Origin: Bacillota bacterium
Lineage (GTDB): Bacteria > Bacillota > Clostridia > Oscillospirales > Ruminococcaceae
DNA: 64,000 bases
Assembly: GCA_023418925.1 (NCBI GenBank)
Contig: JAEZYS010000029.1
Span: 62,001-126,000 of the forward strand
Direction: 5' to 3'
The position numbers and the translations under genes are program-made. A model generated the notes under the pieces. The model was not told where the DNA came from and ran no database searches. It worked only from the letters and a program-made list of their open reading frames with translations. The stretch's first letter is position 1, and every line of letters begins with the position of its first letter. Of this stretch, positions 6,823 through 16,008 are shown one piece after another.

Positions 6823-8760
6823 ATGTCAAAGTTGGGAAAAAAAGTCTTATTATGTTTTATTTTGTTACTCGTTTTTTCTATCGTATCAACTACTGTATCA
6901 ATTTTTAAAGGATTTCTTAATTTCAATTCAAGGCATCTTGAAAATTTTGCTATGATGGGATTAAATGTGCTTAAGAATGATACTGCTGTTCAGAATGAAC
7001 GAATAGAAACTATTTTTAGAACTCTTGAAATAGACAACGCTTTTCTTGATGCTGTAAAAAACAATAAACCAGGTGTTATAAAAAAGGAATTTTCAGGTAA
7101 CAGCGCAAATACTTATGATTATTGTGTTGTTGTTGATACTTCGGGAAAAGAGTTATGGAAAACAGATAATTTTGCACTTTCATCATATAATCTGTCAGGA
7201 GCACTTGCCGGAAATGAAAGTGGCGGAATTGTACTTGATAGTGCTGTTCCTATGTCTTATCAGTATTCCGGACCAATTAAAGATGCTTACGGTAAAACAA
7301 TTGGTGCAATTCTGATTGGATTTGATTATGTTGATACTAGCTATATTGACAGAGTTGTTGAACAAACAAACGCTCATGTAACTATTTTCTGTGGTGATGT
7401 ACGATATACAACTTCCGTAAAGGACGATAACGGCAACAGAATTTCAGGTACAAAAATGAGTGATGCAGTCAAAGCACAGGTTATTGACAAGGGTCTTACA
7501 TACGTCGGAAAAGCAATGATTCAGAATGATGAATATTTTGTATGTTATGAACCTATCTTTGATGCTCAAGGCAATGTAATTGGTTCTTATTTCGCTGGTC
7601 ATTCTACTGCAGAAACAGTAAAACTTACAACAAATCTTGTTATAAACACAATTACTATTGTTCTTATACTTATTGTTTTAATCAGTGTAGTTACCCTTAT
7701 TTACTTTAATAAGCTTGTTTCCAAGCCGATGCTTGCAGTAAACAAACTTGCAGCTGAAATGAGTCAGGGTAATCTTAATGCTTCTGACCTTTCAATCAAG
7801 TTCGGAAATGATGAGATCGGCGATTTTGCAGCTACACTTTATGATACAAAAAATAAACTAAGTCTTTATATGAATGATATGTCAAGAGTTCTTTCTTCAA
7901 TGGCTGAAGGTGATTTCTCACAGAAAACTTCAGTTGAATTCCTTGGCGATTTCAGGCAGATAAACACCTCATTCGAGCAGATAAACAAGAATCTTTATGA
8001 AATTATAAAGAATATTGACAACTCATCTGAAGAGGTAATGTTGGGTTCAAATCAGATGGCAAACGGTTCGCAGATACTTGCAAACGGTACTACTGAGCAA
8101 GCTAATGCTGTTGAAGAACTTACATCCACTATTCTTGGTATTTCAGATGATACTAAGAAAAGTGCTGACAATGCAAGTAAGGCAAAATATCTTTCAGAAA
8201 AAGTTCAGAATACCATCTCTGTCCAGAATGAAGAAATTAACAAAATGCTCATTGCCATGGACAACATTGAAAAGAAATCAAATGAAATCAATAATATTAT
8301 CAAGACTATTGACGATATTGCCTTCCAGACTAATATTCTTGCATTAAATGCCGCTGTTGAAGCTGCAAGGGCAGGAAGTGCTGGTAAGGGATTTGCAGTT
8401 GTTGCTGATGAAGTAAGAAACCTTGCTTCAAAGAGTGCAGAGGCTGCAAAAAATACTACAGTCCTTATTTCTGCATCAATTGAAGCTGTAAATAACGGTT
8501 CTCGGATTGCAAATGTCACAGCTGAAAAGATGAAGGAAGTCATGACTATTTCCGAGGATACAAACAAGCTTATCATGGAAATTTCAAGCTCTGCTGAGTC
8601 ACAGTCAAACGCTATTTCTCAGGTAACTGTGGGAATTGAACAGATTTCCCAAATTGTTCAGCAGAATTCAGCAACAGCAGAAGAAACTGCTGCTTCATGT
8701 GAAGAACTCAGTGGTCAAGCAAAGATACTTAAAGATCAGATTTCTTCTCTCAAAGTTTAA
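6823..8760 (+). CDS. Methyl-accepting chemotaxis protein with an extracellular Cache-type sensor
   Basis: This 645-residue membrane receptor passes ligand state to the CheA kinase. It has a first membrane helix at about 8-28 and an extracellular sensor at about 35-265 with Cache-like signatures (IGAILIGFDYVDT, GSYFAGHST). A second membrane helix lies at about 270-295, then a HAMP linker and a long coiled coil. The conserved hairpin tip includes NILALNAAVEAARAG and GKGFAVVADEVRNLA. The C-terminus lacks the NWETF-type CheR tether. The start has GGAGG ten bases upstream. No chemotaxis or flagellar genes lie nearby, so this is an orphan receptor. A good terminator follows. Confidence 0.93.
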   Translation: MSKLGKKVLLCFILLLVFSIVSTTVSIFKGFLNFNSRHLENFAMMGLNVLKNDTAVQNERIETIFRTLEIDNAFLDAVKNNKPGVIKKEFSGNSANTYDYCVVVDTSGKELWKTDNFALSSYNLSGALAGNESGGIVLDSAVPMSYQYSGPIKDAYGKTIGAILIGFDYVDTSYIDRVVEQTNAHVTIFCGDVRYTTSVKDDNGNRISGTKMSDAVKAQVIDKGLTYVGKAMIQNDEYFVCYEPIFDAQGNVIGSYFAGHSTAETVKLTTNLVINTITIVLILIVLISVVTLIYFNKLVSKPMLAVNKLAAEMSQGNLNASDLSIKFGNDEIGDFAATLYDTKNKLSLYMNDMSRVLSSMAEGDFSQKTSVEFLGDFRQINTSFEQINKNLYEIIKNIDNSSEEVMLGSNQMANGSQILANGTTEQANAVEELTSTILGISDDTKKSADNASKAKYLSEKVQNTISVQNEEINKMLIAMDNIEKKSNEINNIIKTIDDIAFQTNILALNAAVEAARAGSAGKGFAVVADEVRNLASKSAEAAKNTTVLISASIEAVNNGSRIANVTAEKMKEVMTISEDTNKLIMEISSSAESQSNAISQVTVGIEQISQIVQQNSATAEETAASCEELSGQAKILKDQISSLKV

Positions 8761-8772
8761 TTGTCTTTACAT

Positions 8773-8815
8773 ACTGAAAGCCTTACATTTACTTTGTAAG
8801 GCTTTCAGTTTATTT
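8773..8815 (+). terminator. Terminator of the chemotaxis receptor gene
   Basis: A 15-bp stem (ACTGAAAGCCTTACA with its complement) around a 7-nt loop is followed by TTATTT. Confidence 0.85.
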
Positions 8816-8901
8816 ACATTATAAGTATGATTTTATTAAGTCATAACAGAATTCTGACGGGTAATTCTCCTCCAGTTGTAAAAACCATATATGTCATTTG
8901 C

Positions 8902-8944
8902 AAAAACAATAAGGATACCCTATTAAATGAGGTATCCTTATTGT
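8902..8944 (-). terminator. Terminator of tex
   Basis: ACAATAAGGATACC pairs with GGTATCCTTATTGT across an 11-nt loop. On the minus strand the stem runs into TTTTT. Confidence 0.85.
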
Positions 8945-8952
8945 TATGCGTT

Positions 8953-11124
8953 TTATTTTTTAACAGGACTGCTGTTTAATTTCATTGTAAGAGCAATTCT
9001 CTTTCTCTTCAGATCAACATCAAGAACTTTGACCTTTACGACCTGACCAACCTTTACAGCTTCAAGAGGGTGCTTGATAAATTTATCACATATCTGTGAA
9101 ATATGAACAAGTCCGTCCTCATGTACACCTATGTCAACAAAGCAGCCAAAATCAATTACGTTACGGACTGTTCCCATTAGCTCCATCCCAGGAGTTAAGT
9201 CCTTCAATTCCATAACATCACCGCTTCTAAGGAGTGGCGGAGGAAGTTCATCTCTTGGGTCACGTCCAGGTTTCTGAAGCTCCTTAACTATATCCTTAAG
9301 TGTCGGAATACCTACTCCAAGCTTATCTGCAATAGAAGTATATCCGATTTTTTCGGCTGTTTCAGAAATTCCTGCAAGCTTTCCATCTGCAACATCAGAT
9401 AAACTGAATCCACATTCATCAATAAGCTTTTGTGCTGCTTCATAGCTTTCAGGATGAACTGCTGTATTGTCAAGAGGATTTTTGCCGTCATGTACTCGTA
9501 AAAATCCTGCACATTGTTCATATGCTTTCGGACCAAGTTTAGCAACCTTAAGGAGCTGCTTTCTATCTGTAAATGCACCATTTTCTTCACGATATAAAAC
9601 TATATTCTTTGCAATTGAACTGTTGATCCCGGAAATATATGAAAGTAACGAGTGTGAAGCTGTGTTCAGATCTACTCCGACAGAGTTTACGCAATCCTCA
9701 ACAACGCCTGAAAGTGCCTCGTCCATTCGTGCCTTTGGCATATCATGCTGATATTGTCCTACTCCGATTGCTTTCGGGTCAATCTTTACAAGTTCAGCAA
9801 GAGGATCCTGAAGTCTTCTTGCTATAGAAACAGCACTTCTCAACGAAACATCATATTCAGGGAATTCCTCGGCGGCAAGCTTAGAAGCAGAGTAAACAGA
9901 TGCACCTGCTTCGGAAACAACCATATATGAAACTTTCTGTGGTACTTCTTTTATCAGGTCAGCAACAAATGCCTCAGATTCTCTTGAAGCTGTTCCATTT
10001 CCAATTGCAATTACAGTTACGCCATGCTTCTGAATAAGATTTCTTATGATAACCTTACCCTGTTCAATCTTACGCTGTTCCCCTGTTGTAATGTAAACAA
10101 CACTGGTATCAAGAACTTTTCCTGTATCGTCAACAACTGCGATTTTACAGCCTGTTCTGTATCCAGGGTCAAGACCCAGAGTAACACTTCCCTTTACTGG
10201 GGGCTGCATAAGTAACTGACGGAGATTTGACGAAAAAACAGTTATAGCAGATTCTGCTGACTTTTCTGTAAGTTCTGCGCGAATTTCTCTTTCAATAGAT
10301 GGAAATATAAGCCTTTTATAGCTATCCTCACATGCTGTCTGAACATATGAAGAACACTTTCCTGAATTCTTTACATACTTTTCAGAAATAAGATTTACTC
10401 CAATACCCTCGTTTATATCAACAGATACCTTGAGTTTACCCTCACGTTCTCCCCTGTCGAGTGCAAGAACTCTGTGCCCGGCAATTTTGCTGACAGGTTC
10501 AGAAAAATCATAGTAATTATTGTAGACTGTATCTTCCTCAGGATTGCATGCCTTTGAAGAAATCATACCTGATCTGTTGAATAAAGCTCTCAGTTTCTTT
10601 CTGAGTTCAGCATCATCGGAAACATCCTCAGCAATGATATCCATAGCCCCTTGCAATGCTGACTGTACATCTTCAACACCTTTTTCAGTATCAATAAATT
10701 TAACTGCTTCGTTTTCAGGATCTGAATTTTTATCCTGAAGCATAATATATGCAGCAAGTGTTTCAAGCCCTTTTTCCCTTGCAACAGAAGCTCTTGTTTT
10801 TCTTTTCTGTTTATATGGTCTGTATATATCCTCAACTTCAACAAGAGTTGCTGCCTTTGAAATAGCATCAGAAATTTCATCAGTCATCTTTCCCTGTCCG
10901 TCAATGCTGTCGAAAATCTCCTGCTTACGTTTTTCAAGGTTACGCAGATAATTTAATCTGTCATAAATCTGACGAAGCAGCTGATCATCAAGTGAACCTG
11001 TAAGTTCCTTTCTGTATCGGGCAATAAACGGAATTGTTTTTCCATCGTCTATAAGAGCAACGGTATTGTCAATCTGCTCCTGACGTAACTTAAATTCTGT
11101 CGCTAAAACTTTGCAAATGTCCAT
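8953..11124 (-). CDS. tex: Tex-family RNA-binding protein (YqgF and S1 domains)
   Basis: The 723 residues are the usual length for Tex, a conserved nucleic-acid-binding protein linked to transcription. The N-terminal helical domain starts MDICKVLATEFKLRQEQ. A YqgF/RNase H-like domain lies around 320-450 (GLDPGYRTGCKIAVVD). Helix-hairpin-helix repeats follow (LLSYISGINSSIAKNIV). A C-terminal S1 domain occupies about 645-715 (GTVRNVIDFGCFVDIGVHED). AAGGAG lies nine bases before ATG. A TTGAAA/TATAAT promoter and its own terminator make this a single-gene unit. Confidence 0.93.
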   Translation of the reverse strand: MDICKVLATEFKLRQEQIDNTVALIDDGKTIPFIARYRKELTGSLDDQLLRQIYDRLNYLRNLEKRKQEIFDSIDGQGKMTDEISDAISKAATLVEVEDIYRPYKQKRKTRASVAREKGLETLAAYIMLQDKNSDPENEAVKFIDTEKGVEDVQSALQGAMDIIAEDVSDDAELRKKLRALFNRSGMISSKACNPEEDTVYNNYYDFSEPVSKIAGHRVLALDRGEREGKLKVSVDINEGIGVNLISEKYVKNSGKCSSYVQTACEDSYKRLIFPSIEREIRAELTEKSAESAITVFSSNLRQLLMQPPVKGSVTLGLDPGYRTGCKIAVVDDTGKVLDTSVVYITTGEQRKIEQGKVIIRNLIQKHGVTVIAIGNGTASRESEAFVADLIKEVPQKVSYMVVSEAGASVYSASKLAAEEFPEYDVSLRSAVSIARRLQDPLAELVKIDPKAIGVGQYQHDMPKARMDEALSGVVEDCVNSVGVDLNTASHSLLSYISGINSSIAKNIVLYREENGAFTDRKQLLKVAKLGPKAYEQCAGFLRVHDGKNPLDNTAVHPESYEAAQKLIDECGFSLSDVADGKLAGISETAEKIGYTSIADKLGVGIPTLKDIVKELQKPGRDPRDELPPPLLRSGDVMELKDLTPGMELMGTVRNVIDFGCFVDIGVHEDGLVHISQICDKFIKHPLEAVKVGQVVKVKVLDVDLKRKRIALTMKLNSSPVKK

Positions 11125-11193
11125 ATAATTATACTCCTTATTAAATGTGCCGACTTATCATCGTCAATTTCAAATTCAGATAACAATGATAGA

Positions 11194-11222
11194 ATTATAC
11201 CACATTTTAATCTTTATTTCAA
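11194..11222 (-). promoter_or_regulatory. Sigma-A promoter of tex
   Basis: On the minus strand TTGAAA (11222-11217), a 17-base spacer and TATAAT (11199-11194) lie about 70 bases upstream of the tex start codon. Confidence 0.7.
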
Positions 11223-11227
11223 ATATG

Positions 11228-11260
11228 ATTATAAAAATACCTGCATTAATATGCAGGTAT
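11228..11260 (-). terminator. Terminator of the zinc-ribbon membrane protein gene
   Basis: A 10-bp perfect stem (ATACCTGCAT with ATGCAGGTAT) with a 4-nt loop is followed on the minus strand by TTTTTATAATC. Confidence 0.85.
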
Positions 11261-11268
11261 CAAGCATT

Positions 11269-12267
11269 TTAAAACAACAAATAAGTATATAAGCCAAGAA
11301 TCGGAACAAACATCAGACAAATAAAGATTACAAGGAGTGCAGCAGATGTTCCGCCCTTCTTTCTTAGAGTTATAGAAAGATTCTCAGGGGGTGTTTTAGC
11401 TTTAATTTTCTTAATCTTTCTGATTGTGTTTTTGTAATAGAAATAGTTTGCAAAACCACCTGATAAAAACATCATCGCATAGTTCAGAATTATTGAAAGA
11501 GTATTTACTAATTCAAAGTCTGCAGATTTGGTATTAAAGTTTGCAGCAATCTGTGATAGTGGTCCATAATCAAGTTCATTGAATGAAAAAATATATCTCG
11601 GAACAGCAAGAAGAATCTTTACTAGCATAAAAGCCAATGCAATGAGCGGCATTTTTCTGTTAGCAAAATAAAGTTCAGGAAACAACATAGCAATGAAATT
11701 AAGTGCTAAATTTCTGCCTGTAGTTTTTATCCTTTTAAAAACAGGAATGTAGTAGTGCGTATTATTCTCAACAAAATCACCTATTTCACGCAATTTGATA
11801 CCATCAAACTCTTCATCAGGATTATATCCGCAAAGAGGATCAGAGAAATTGATGAGAAATGGCTGTATACTGATATTTCTGTAAATGTTCTGATTCTGAT
11901 TTAAATCAGAATTACCTGTATTATTAATACCTTGGTTATTATAGCGGGAATAGATATTCTGTGGGGTATTGTTATAGACATTTATGTTGAGCGGTATTCC
12001 GCAGCTTTTACAAAATAAGCAGTCATTGTCGTTATGAGTTCCGCAGTTCGGACATATTATATGACTCTGTGCATTACGATTCAGATGTTCTTCTGCCTGC
12101 TGCCATGACATTCCCGAAGCATGCAATTCTGTATTAATGCACTTCCCCTCCTGCTTGTAACATTCTCTGTGGTATGGAGTTCCGCAATCAGGGCAAACAA
12201 CAATATCATCCTTTTCAGAAAAGATTTTATTGCAAATCAAACATTTTTTACCTGAAAAATCAGTCAT
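11269..12267 (-). CDS. RING-like / zinc-ribbon multi-pass membrane protein of unknown function
   Basis: The N-terminus has a prokaryotic RING-finger-like cysteine cluster at about 9-40 (CLICNKIF, VVCPDCGTPYHRECY). A second zinc ribbon follows at about 75-95 (ICPNCGTHNDND then CKSCGIPL). After an Asn/Gln-rich linker, the C-terminal half has about four hydrophobic segments, as in DUF2628-like proteins. The 332-residue protein probably exposes its zinc domains in the cytosol. GGAGG precedes the ATG. It is flanked by terminators on both sides. Its function is not known. Confidence 0.75.
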   Translation of the reverse strand: MTDFSGKKCLICNKIFSEKDDIVVCPDCGTPYHRECYKQEGKCINTELHASGMSWQQAEEHLNRNAQSHIICPNCGTHNDNDCLFCKSCGIPLNINVYNNTPQNIYSRYNNQGINNTGNSDLNQNQNIYRNISIQPFLINFSDPLCGYNPDEEFDGIKLREIGDFVENNTHYYIPVFKRIKTTGRNLALNFIAMLFPELYFANRKMPLIALAFMLVKILLAVPRYIFSFNELDYGPLSQIAANFNTKSADFELVNTLSIILNYAMMFLSGGFANYFYYKNTIRKIKKIKAKTPPENLSITLRKKGGTSAALLVIFICLMFVPILGLYTYLLF

Positions 12268-12377
12268 TATAGCCTCCGTTTATGTGATACAATAATTATA
12301 AGTATAAAGTAATAATATTATATCATGTATTACTACAAATAACAAGTTTAATATGTTTTTTTAAGATTTTTATTTAA

Positions 12378-12423
12378 TAAAAAACAAATATCAGGATACC
12401 GAAATATATTAACGGTATCCTGA
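12378..12423 (-). terminator. Terminator of the YcdB/SLH protein gene
   Basis: An 11-bp stem (TCAGGATACCG with CGGTATCCTGA) is followed on the minus strand by ATTTGTTTTTTATT. Confidence 0.85.
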
Positions 12424-12436
12424 TAAACATTAAGCT

Positions 12437-14569
12437 TTATTTGGAAAGATAGTTATAGATAAGGAACATTGCCATAGCTCTTGAAAGCTTTGCATCAGGG
12501 TTAAAGTTGCCCTTTGAATCTGCAACGACAAAGCCTTTTCCGTAAGCAATTGCAATATATCCTATATCAGCTCTTGAGCTTGAAGCATCCTTGAACGGAA
12601 CTTTATAAATTCCCTTAAGTTCAGCATAATTCTTTCCGCCTGTATATTCTACAAACATCTTGCATGCTTCTGCTTTTGTAATATAATTTTTCTTGATGGT
12701 TTCTTTTTTAACACTTGTATCAGATTCAGCTACTTCTTCTACTGGTTGTTCTTCTAAGTAATAGTTTGAGGAAATAATCTGATTCAATAAATATTGGAAT
12801 TCTTCTTCTGATATTGAACTATCAGGCATAAATTTGCCGTCCTTTGCTTCCAGCATGATATTGTATTTTGCAAGCTTTTCTACATACTTTTCAGACCAGT
12901 GACCAGAAAGATCCGAATATTTCCCATCGTCTTCTTTATTTTCTGCACCATAAATTTCACCAGTAAATGCATTCATAGAGAAGCTATCCATTGAGTAGCT
13001 GAGGTATGTTTTTACGTTTCCTTTATAATCGCTGAATCCATGATAGTAAATGTCAAAATCCATTTGCTCAAAAAGCTTTTCAAATGCCTTTTCCTGTGAA
13101 ATAACTTCAGGAGCTGGGAACTTTACGTCATCATAATTATAACTGAAACTTGTAATTTCATTATTTGCATCTATAGTAAAATTAATTCTGTTTCCTAATA
13201 CAGAAATACCATTTACATAGCGGACATAATCTACATAGCAGGTAGTTGATTTTTCAGTTGATTCACTGCCTGCTGCCATTTTAAATTCTTTTGATTTATC
13301 TCCAAGATAGTATGCTGCTGCTTCATCTGCAAGCTTAACAGCACTCTTTGTATCTGCATATTTCTTCTTACTTACATCAGAGCTGCTGTATTTATAAAAT
13401 GACAAAATGTTTCCTGTTTCAGCATCCAGAGTAACATTAACATTCTTTGTTTTCTTGCCGTCATTATAGAAGAAATTAATATTCCATGAGTAATCATCAA
13501 CATTTTCATATGGGTAACCTGATTTTGTCAGTCTGCTATTACTAACTTTATAATTATCATCAAGCTTCAAGTACTTATCTTTCATGGCAATACTAACAGC
13601 TTCATCCTTTGAAATAAGCTTGCTGTTTTCATCTATTGCCTTTAATTCCTGTTCTGTAAAGGAAACGCTTTCTTCCTCTGCTGCTTCATCTTCTACAAGT
13701 TCTGTTCCTTCACCAGTAGCAGGATTCTCAAAGCCGAATCCATTCTCACCTGTAGTCTTTTGAGCTTTTTTTAAGTCATCATCATAAGAAGATTTCTTTC
13801 CGGTAAAAGCATCAATTTCTGATGTAAAGTCAGGACTGTAATTAAGTAATACATCAACAGCCCCTGTTTCATAATCCCGATCAATAATATATTGAAGTTC
13901 AAGTTTGCAAAGCTTTTTATAAATTTCCTGTATCTCTTCAACGGACTTGATATTATCAGGCTTTTTAAATTCTGCCCCATTAAGCCAGTTGACATCATAA
14001 CTTAATAATTCGCCTGTATTCTTATCAACAGATATGTATCCGTAATCGTCGTTTATATTTATATCATTTTCATATGCTTTAAAATAAAGCTGTGCCCTAT
14101 CTGAATTTATATCAATAGATTGAATTTCAAACTTCAGTTTATCATATATATCCGGATTAATAGTTTTTGCATATTCCTTTGCCTTTGCAATAATTTTTTC
14201 ATCAGAAAGCTTAGCAAATGAAGCTTCATTCTGAGTATAATAAGGGTCATATTTATAAATATAATAACTACTTATAATATCATCAGTTATTGCAACAGAA
14301 AGGGAGTTATAATTATCATCACTCCAGGAAAAATAAAATGAGTTATCGTTATTTTCTGAATATGAGCTGTAATCAAACTTAGCAAGATTTTCAGGTATAG
14401 TTATCCTTGACTTAACCTTTGCCAGTGCTTTCTTCATATTCTCCTTCTTAGCATCTTCTGTTATTCCTGTTTTAGACGAAGTTGCAACCTCAGCACTTAC
14501 AGGCATAATAACAGTGCTGCCTAATATCAGCATTGCTGTCAACAATGAAACTACTTTTTTAAATTTCAT
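12437..14569 (-). CDS. Secreted YcdB/YcdC-type protein with C-terminal S-layer homology repeats
   Basis: The product is 710 residues. It has a clear signal peptide (MKFKKVVSLLTAMLILGSTV, cut near VSAEVA). At least three PepSY/YcdB-like modules follow, each with an FKxxxxYxxIN-style strand and NVTLDAETGNILSFY-like turns. At the C-terminus are SLH repeats: YSDLSGHWSEKYVEKLAKYN at about 553 and FKDASSSRADIGYIAIAYGKG near the end. SLH repeats bind secondary wall polymers, so the protein should be wall-anchored. Proteins of this type are linked to spore or envelope functions, and the exact role is unknown. GGAGATAGCATT precedes the ATG. It diverges from the lysozyme gene. Confidence 0.82.
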   Translation of the reverse strand: MKFKKVVSLLTAMLILGSTVIMPVSAEVATSSKTGITEDAKKENMKKALAKVKSRITIPENLAKFDYSSYSENNDNSFYFSWSDDNYNSLSVAITDDIISSYYIYKYDPYYTQNEASFAKLSDEKIIAKAKEYAKTINPDIYDKLKFEIQSIDINSDRAQLYFKAYENDININDDYGYISVDKNTGELLSYDVNWLNGAEFKKPDNIKSVEEIQEIYKKLCKLELQYIIDRDYETGAVDVLLNYSPDFTSEIDAFTGKKSSYDDDLKKAQKTTGENGFGFENPATGEGTELVEDEAAEEESVSFTEQELKAIDENSKLISKDEAVSIAMKDKYLKLDDNYKVSNSRLTKSGYPYENVDDYSWNINFFYNDGKKTKNVNVTLDAETGNILSFYKYSSSDVSKKKYADTKSAVKLADEAAAYYLGDKSKEFKMAAGSESTEKSTTCYVDYVRYVNGISVLGNRINFTIDANNEITSFSYNYDDVKFPAPEVISQEKAFEKLFEQMDFDIYYHGFSDYKGNVKTYLSYSMDSFSMNAFTGEIYGAENKEDDGKYSDLSGHWSEKYVEKLAKYNIMLEAKDGKFMPDSSISEEEFQYLLNQIISSNYYLEEQPVEEVAESDTSVKKETIKKNYITKAEACKMFVEYTGGKNYAELKGIYKVPFKDASSSRADIGYIAIAYGKGFVVADSKGNFNPDAKLSRAMAMFLIYNYLSK

Positions 14570-14601
14570 AATGCTATCTCCTTATGTATTATTTATAGAG
14601 A

Positions 14602-14630
14602 ATTATAGCATCATTAGCAAATAAAGTAAA
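14602..14630 (-). promoter_or_regulatory. Probable sigma-A promoter of the YcdB/SLH gene
   Basis: On the minus strand TTTACT (14630-14625), a 17-base spacer and TATAAT (14607-14602) lie 33 bases before the start codon. Confidence 0.5.
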
Positions 14631-14680
14631 TTAAAATTTAATTACAATCCAATTACAATTAAAAAACTCGTTTTCACTTG

Positions 14681-14709
14681 TTGAAATATATATTAAAATG
14701 TGATAAAAT
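14681..14709 (+). promoter_or_regulatory. Sigma-A promoter of the lysozyme gene
   Basis: TTGAAA at 14681-14686, a 17-base spacer and TAAAAT at 14704-14709, with an upstream TG (extended -10). The same design is found at ftsZ. Confidence 0.65.
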
Positions 14710-14771
14710 AAAAGTGCAGTAGCATTAAAAAGCTATATTATATTGACAAAAAATTATAATGGATGTGTAAA

Positions 14772-15740
14772 ATGACTACAAATAATAATGAAAAATCTCA
14801 GAAAACAGCAATTAATAAAATCCTGACTATTTTGATTGTTCAGGTAATCATTGCTGTAATTCTCATTCTAATTATCATACTGCTCATTTTAAGGAAGCCT
14901 GTAATTGAAGAATATGTTGCTGTTGACAGCAGCAGGATATATGAATTCTATAAGGGTGGTCAGTTTATTGACCTTGAAGATTATACATATGGAAAAATAA
15001 GAGTTCCTGCACTTACTGATGTTCCAAAGCATACATATAATTTTGATAATCTTTTATATGACGGACGATTTTTTTCATATACAGAAGGAACACAGAAAAC
15101 TTCTGTTACCGGAATAGATGTTTCTTATTTTCAGGGCAGCATTGACTGGGACAAGGTTGCTGCTGACGGGATAGATTTTGCTATAATCAGAGTTGGATAC
15201 AGAGGGTACGAATCAGGAACTGTCAATATTGATGAAAGATTTGACGAATATGTCAAGGGGGCAGCTGATGCAGGAATAGATATCGGAGTGTATTTCTTCT
15301 CTCAAGCTAATTCAATAGACGAGGCGCACGAGGAAGCAGATACAGTAATTAATGCAATAAAGAAATATAATATTACATACCCTGTTGTTTATGACTGGGA
15401 GATCACCGGGAATGAAACTGCAAGAACCAATGATATTGATGTTGAGACTGTAACGGACTGTGCAGTTGCTTTCTGTGACAGGGTATCAGAAGCCGGATAT
15501 ATCCCAATGATATACGGAACAAAAAAATGTGCACTTATGAAAATGAACATGAGCCAGCTTGCGGGGTATCATTTCTGGTATACAAACTACAAGGAAGATG
15601 AGCCGTCATTTCCATATGAATTTCAGATGTGGCAGTATGCTTCCGACGGTAAAGTAGATGGAATAGACGGAGATGTTGATCTCAATATCAGCTTTATAGA
15701 TTACTCTAAAACCAAGCCTGTTTCATACTTATCACAGTAA
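14772..15740 (+). CDS. Membrane-anchored GH25 (Cpl-1/cellosyl-type) lysozyme
   Basis: The enzyme class cleaves the MurNAc-GlcNAc bond of peptidoglycan. After a short basic cytosolic tail, a membrane anchor (ILTILIVQVIIAVILILIII) spans about residues 17-40. The GH25 barrel begins at about 115 with TGIDVSYFQGSIDWDKV; the aspartate of GIDVS and the DWE of VVYDWEITG match the family catalytic acids. The barrel ends with FQMWQYASDGKVDGIDGDVD. The start is either ATG 14763 or ATG 14772; I favour 14772 because GGATGTG lies just upstream. The lack of a cleavage site suggests the domain stays tethered outside the membrane. Confidence 0.88.
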   Translation: MTTNNNEKSQKTAINKILTILIVQVIIAVILILIIILLILRKPVIEEYVAVDSSRIYEFYKGGQFIDLEDYTYGKIRVPALTDVPKHTYNFDNLLYDGRFFSYTEGTQKTSVTGIDVSYFQGSIDWDKVAADGIDFAIIRVGYRGYESGTVNIDERFDEYVKGAADAGIDIGVYFFSQANSIDEAHEEADTVINAIKKYNITYPVVYDWEITGNETARTNDIDVETVTDCAVAFCDRVSEAGYIPMIYGTKKCALMKMNMSQLAGYHFWYTNYKEDEPSFPYEFQMWQYASDGKVDGIDGDVDLNISFIDYSKTKPVSYLSQ

Positions 15741-15801
15741 TTGACAGGAATATATTCTTAACTTTCTGAAACAATAAGTAAAAATATGTTACAGAAAGCA
15801 G

Positions 15802-15963
15802 ATGAAACGCATGGCAAAAAGAGGCATGAAAAGAATTGATCCTCGTGATCCAGGTAAAACAAGAGAAAATCATAAAATGAACCTCCCTAAGAATGATGTT
15901 GAGCCAGTACCTGAAATTCAGGGAAAGGCTAAACACGGCAATAAAAAAGCGGGTCTAATGTAA
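15802..15963 (+). CDS. Very basic 53-residue ORF
   Basis: My translation starts MKRMAKRGMKRIDPRDPGKT, contains DVEPVPEIQGKAKHG and ends NKKAGLM, with TAA at 15961. An alternative start is ATG at 15811. Evidence for a real gene: weak purine-rich sequence (CAGAAAGCAG) before the ATG, balanced codon use, and a strong terminator starting five bases after the stop. It sits between the lysozyme and the convergent efflux permease. The high Lys/Arg content suggests RNA, ribosome or wall-polymer contact, but I do not recognise a family with confidence. Confidence 0.55.
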   Translation: MKRMAKRGMKRIDPRDPGKTRENHKMNLPKNDVEPVPEIQGKAKHGNKKAGLM

Positions 15964-15967
15964 AAAA

Positions 15968-16008
15968 GCAAAGCTGTACACCAGATTTTCTGATGTACAG
16001 CTTATTTT
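15968..16008. terminator. Bidirectional terminator between the small ORF and the efflux permease
   Basis: AAGCTGTACA pairs with TGTACAGCTT, with an inner CAGA/TCTG helix. T-rich runs follow on both strands (ATTTTTATT on plus, TTTGCTTTTTT on minus). Confidence 0.85.

Noticed and set aside
8205..8576. Open frame on the minus strand inside the chemotaxis receptor
   Set aside because: It is a mirror of the conserved signalling domain with no start signal of its own.
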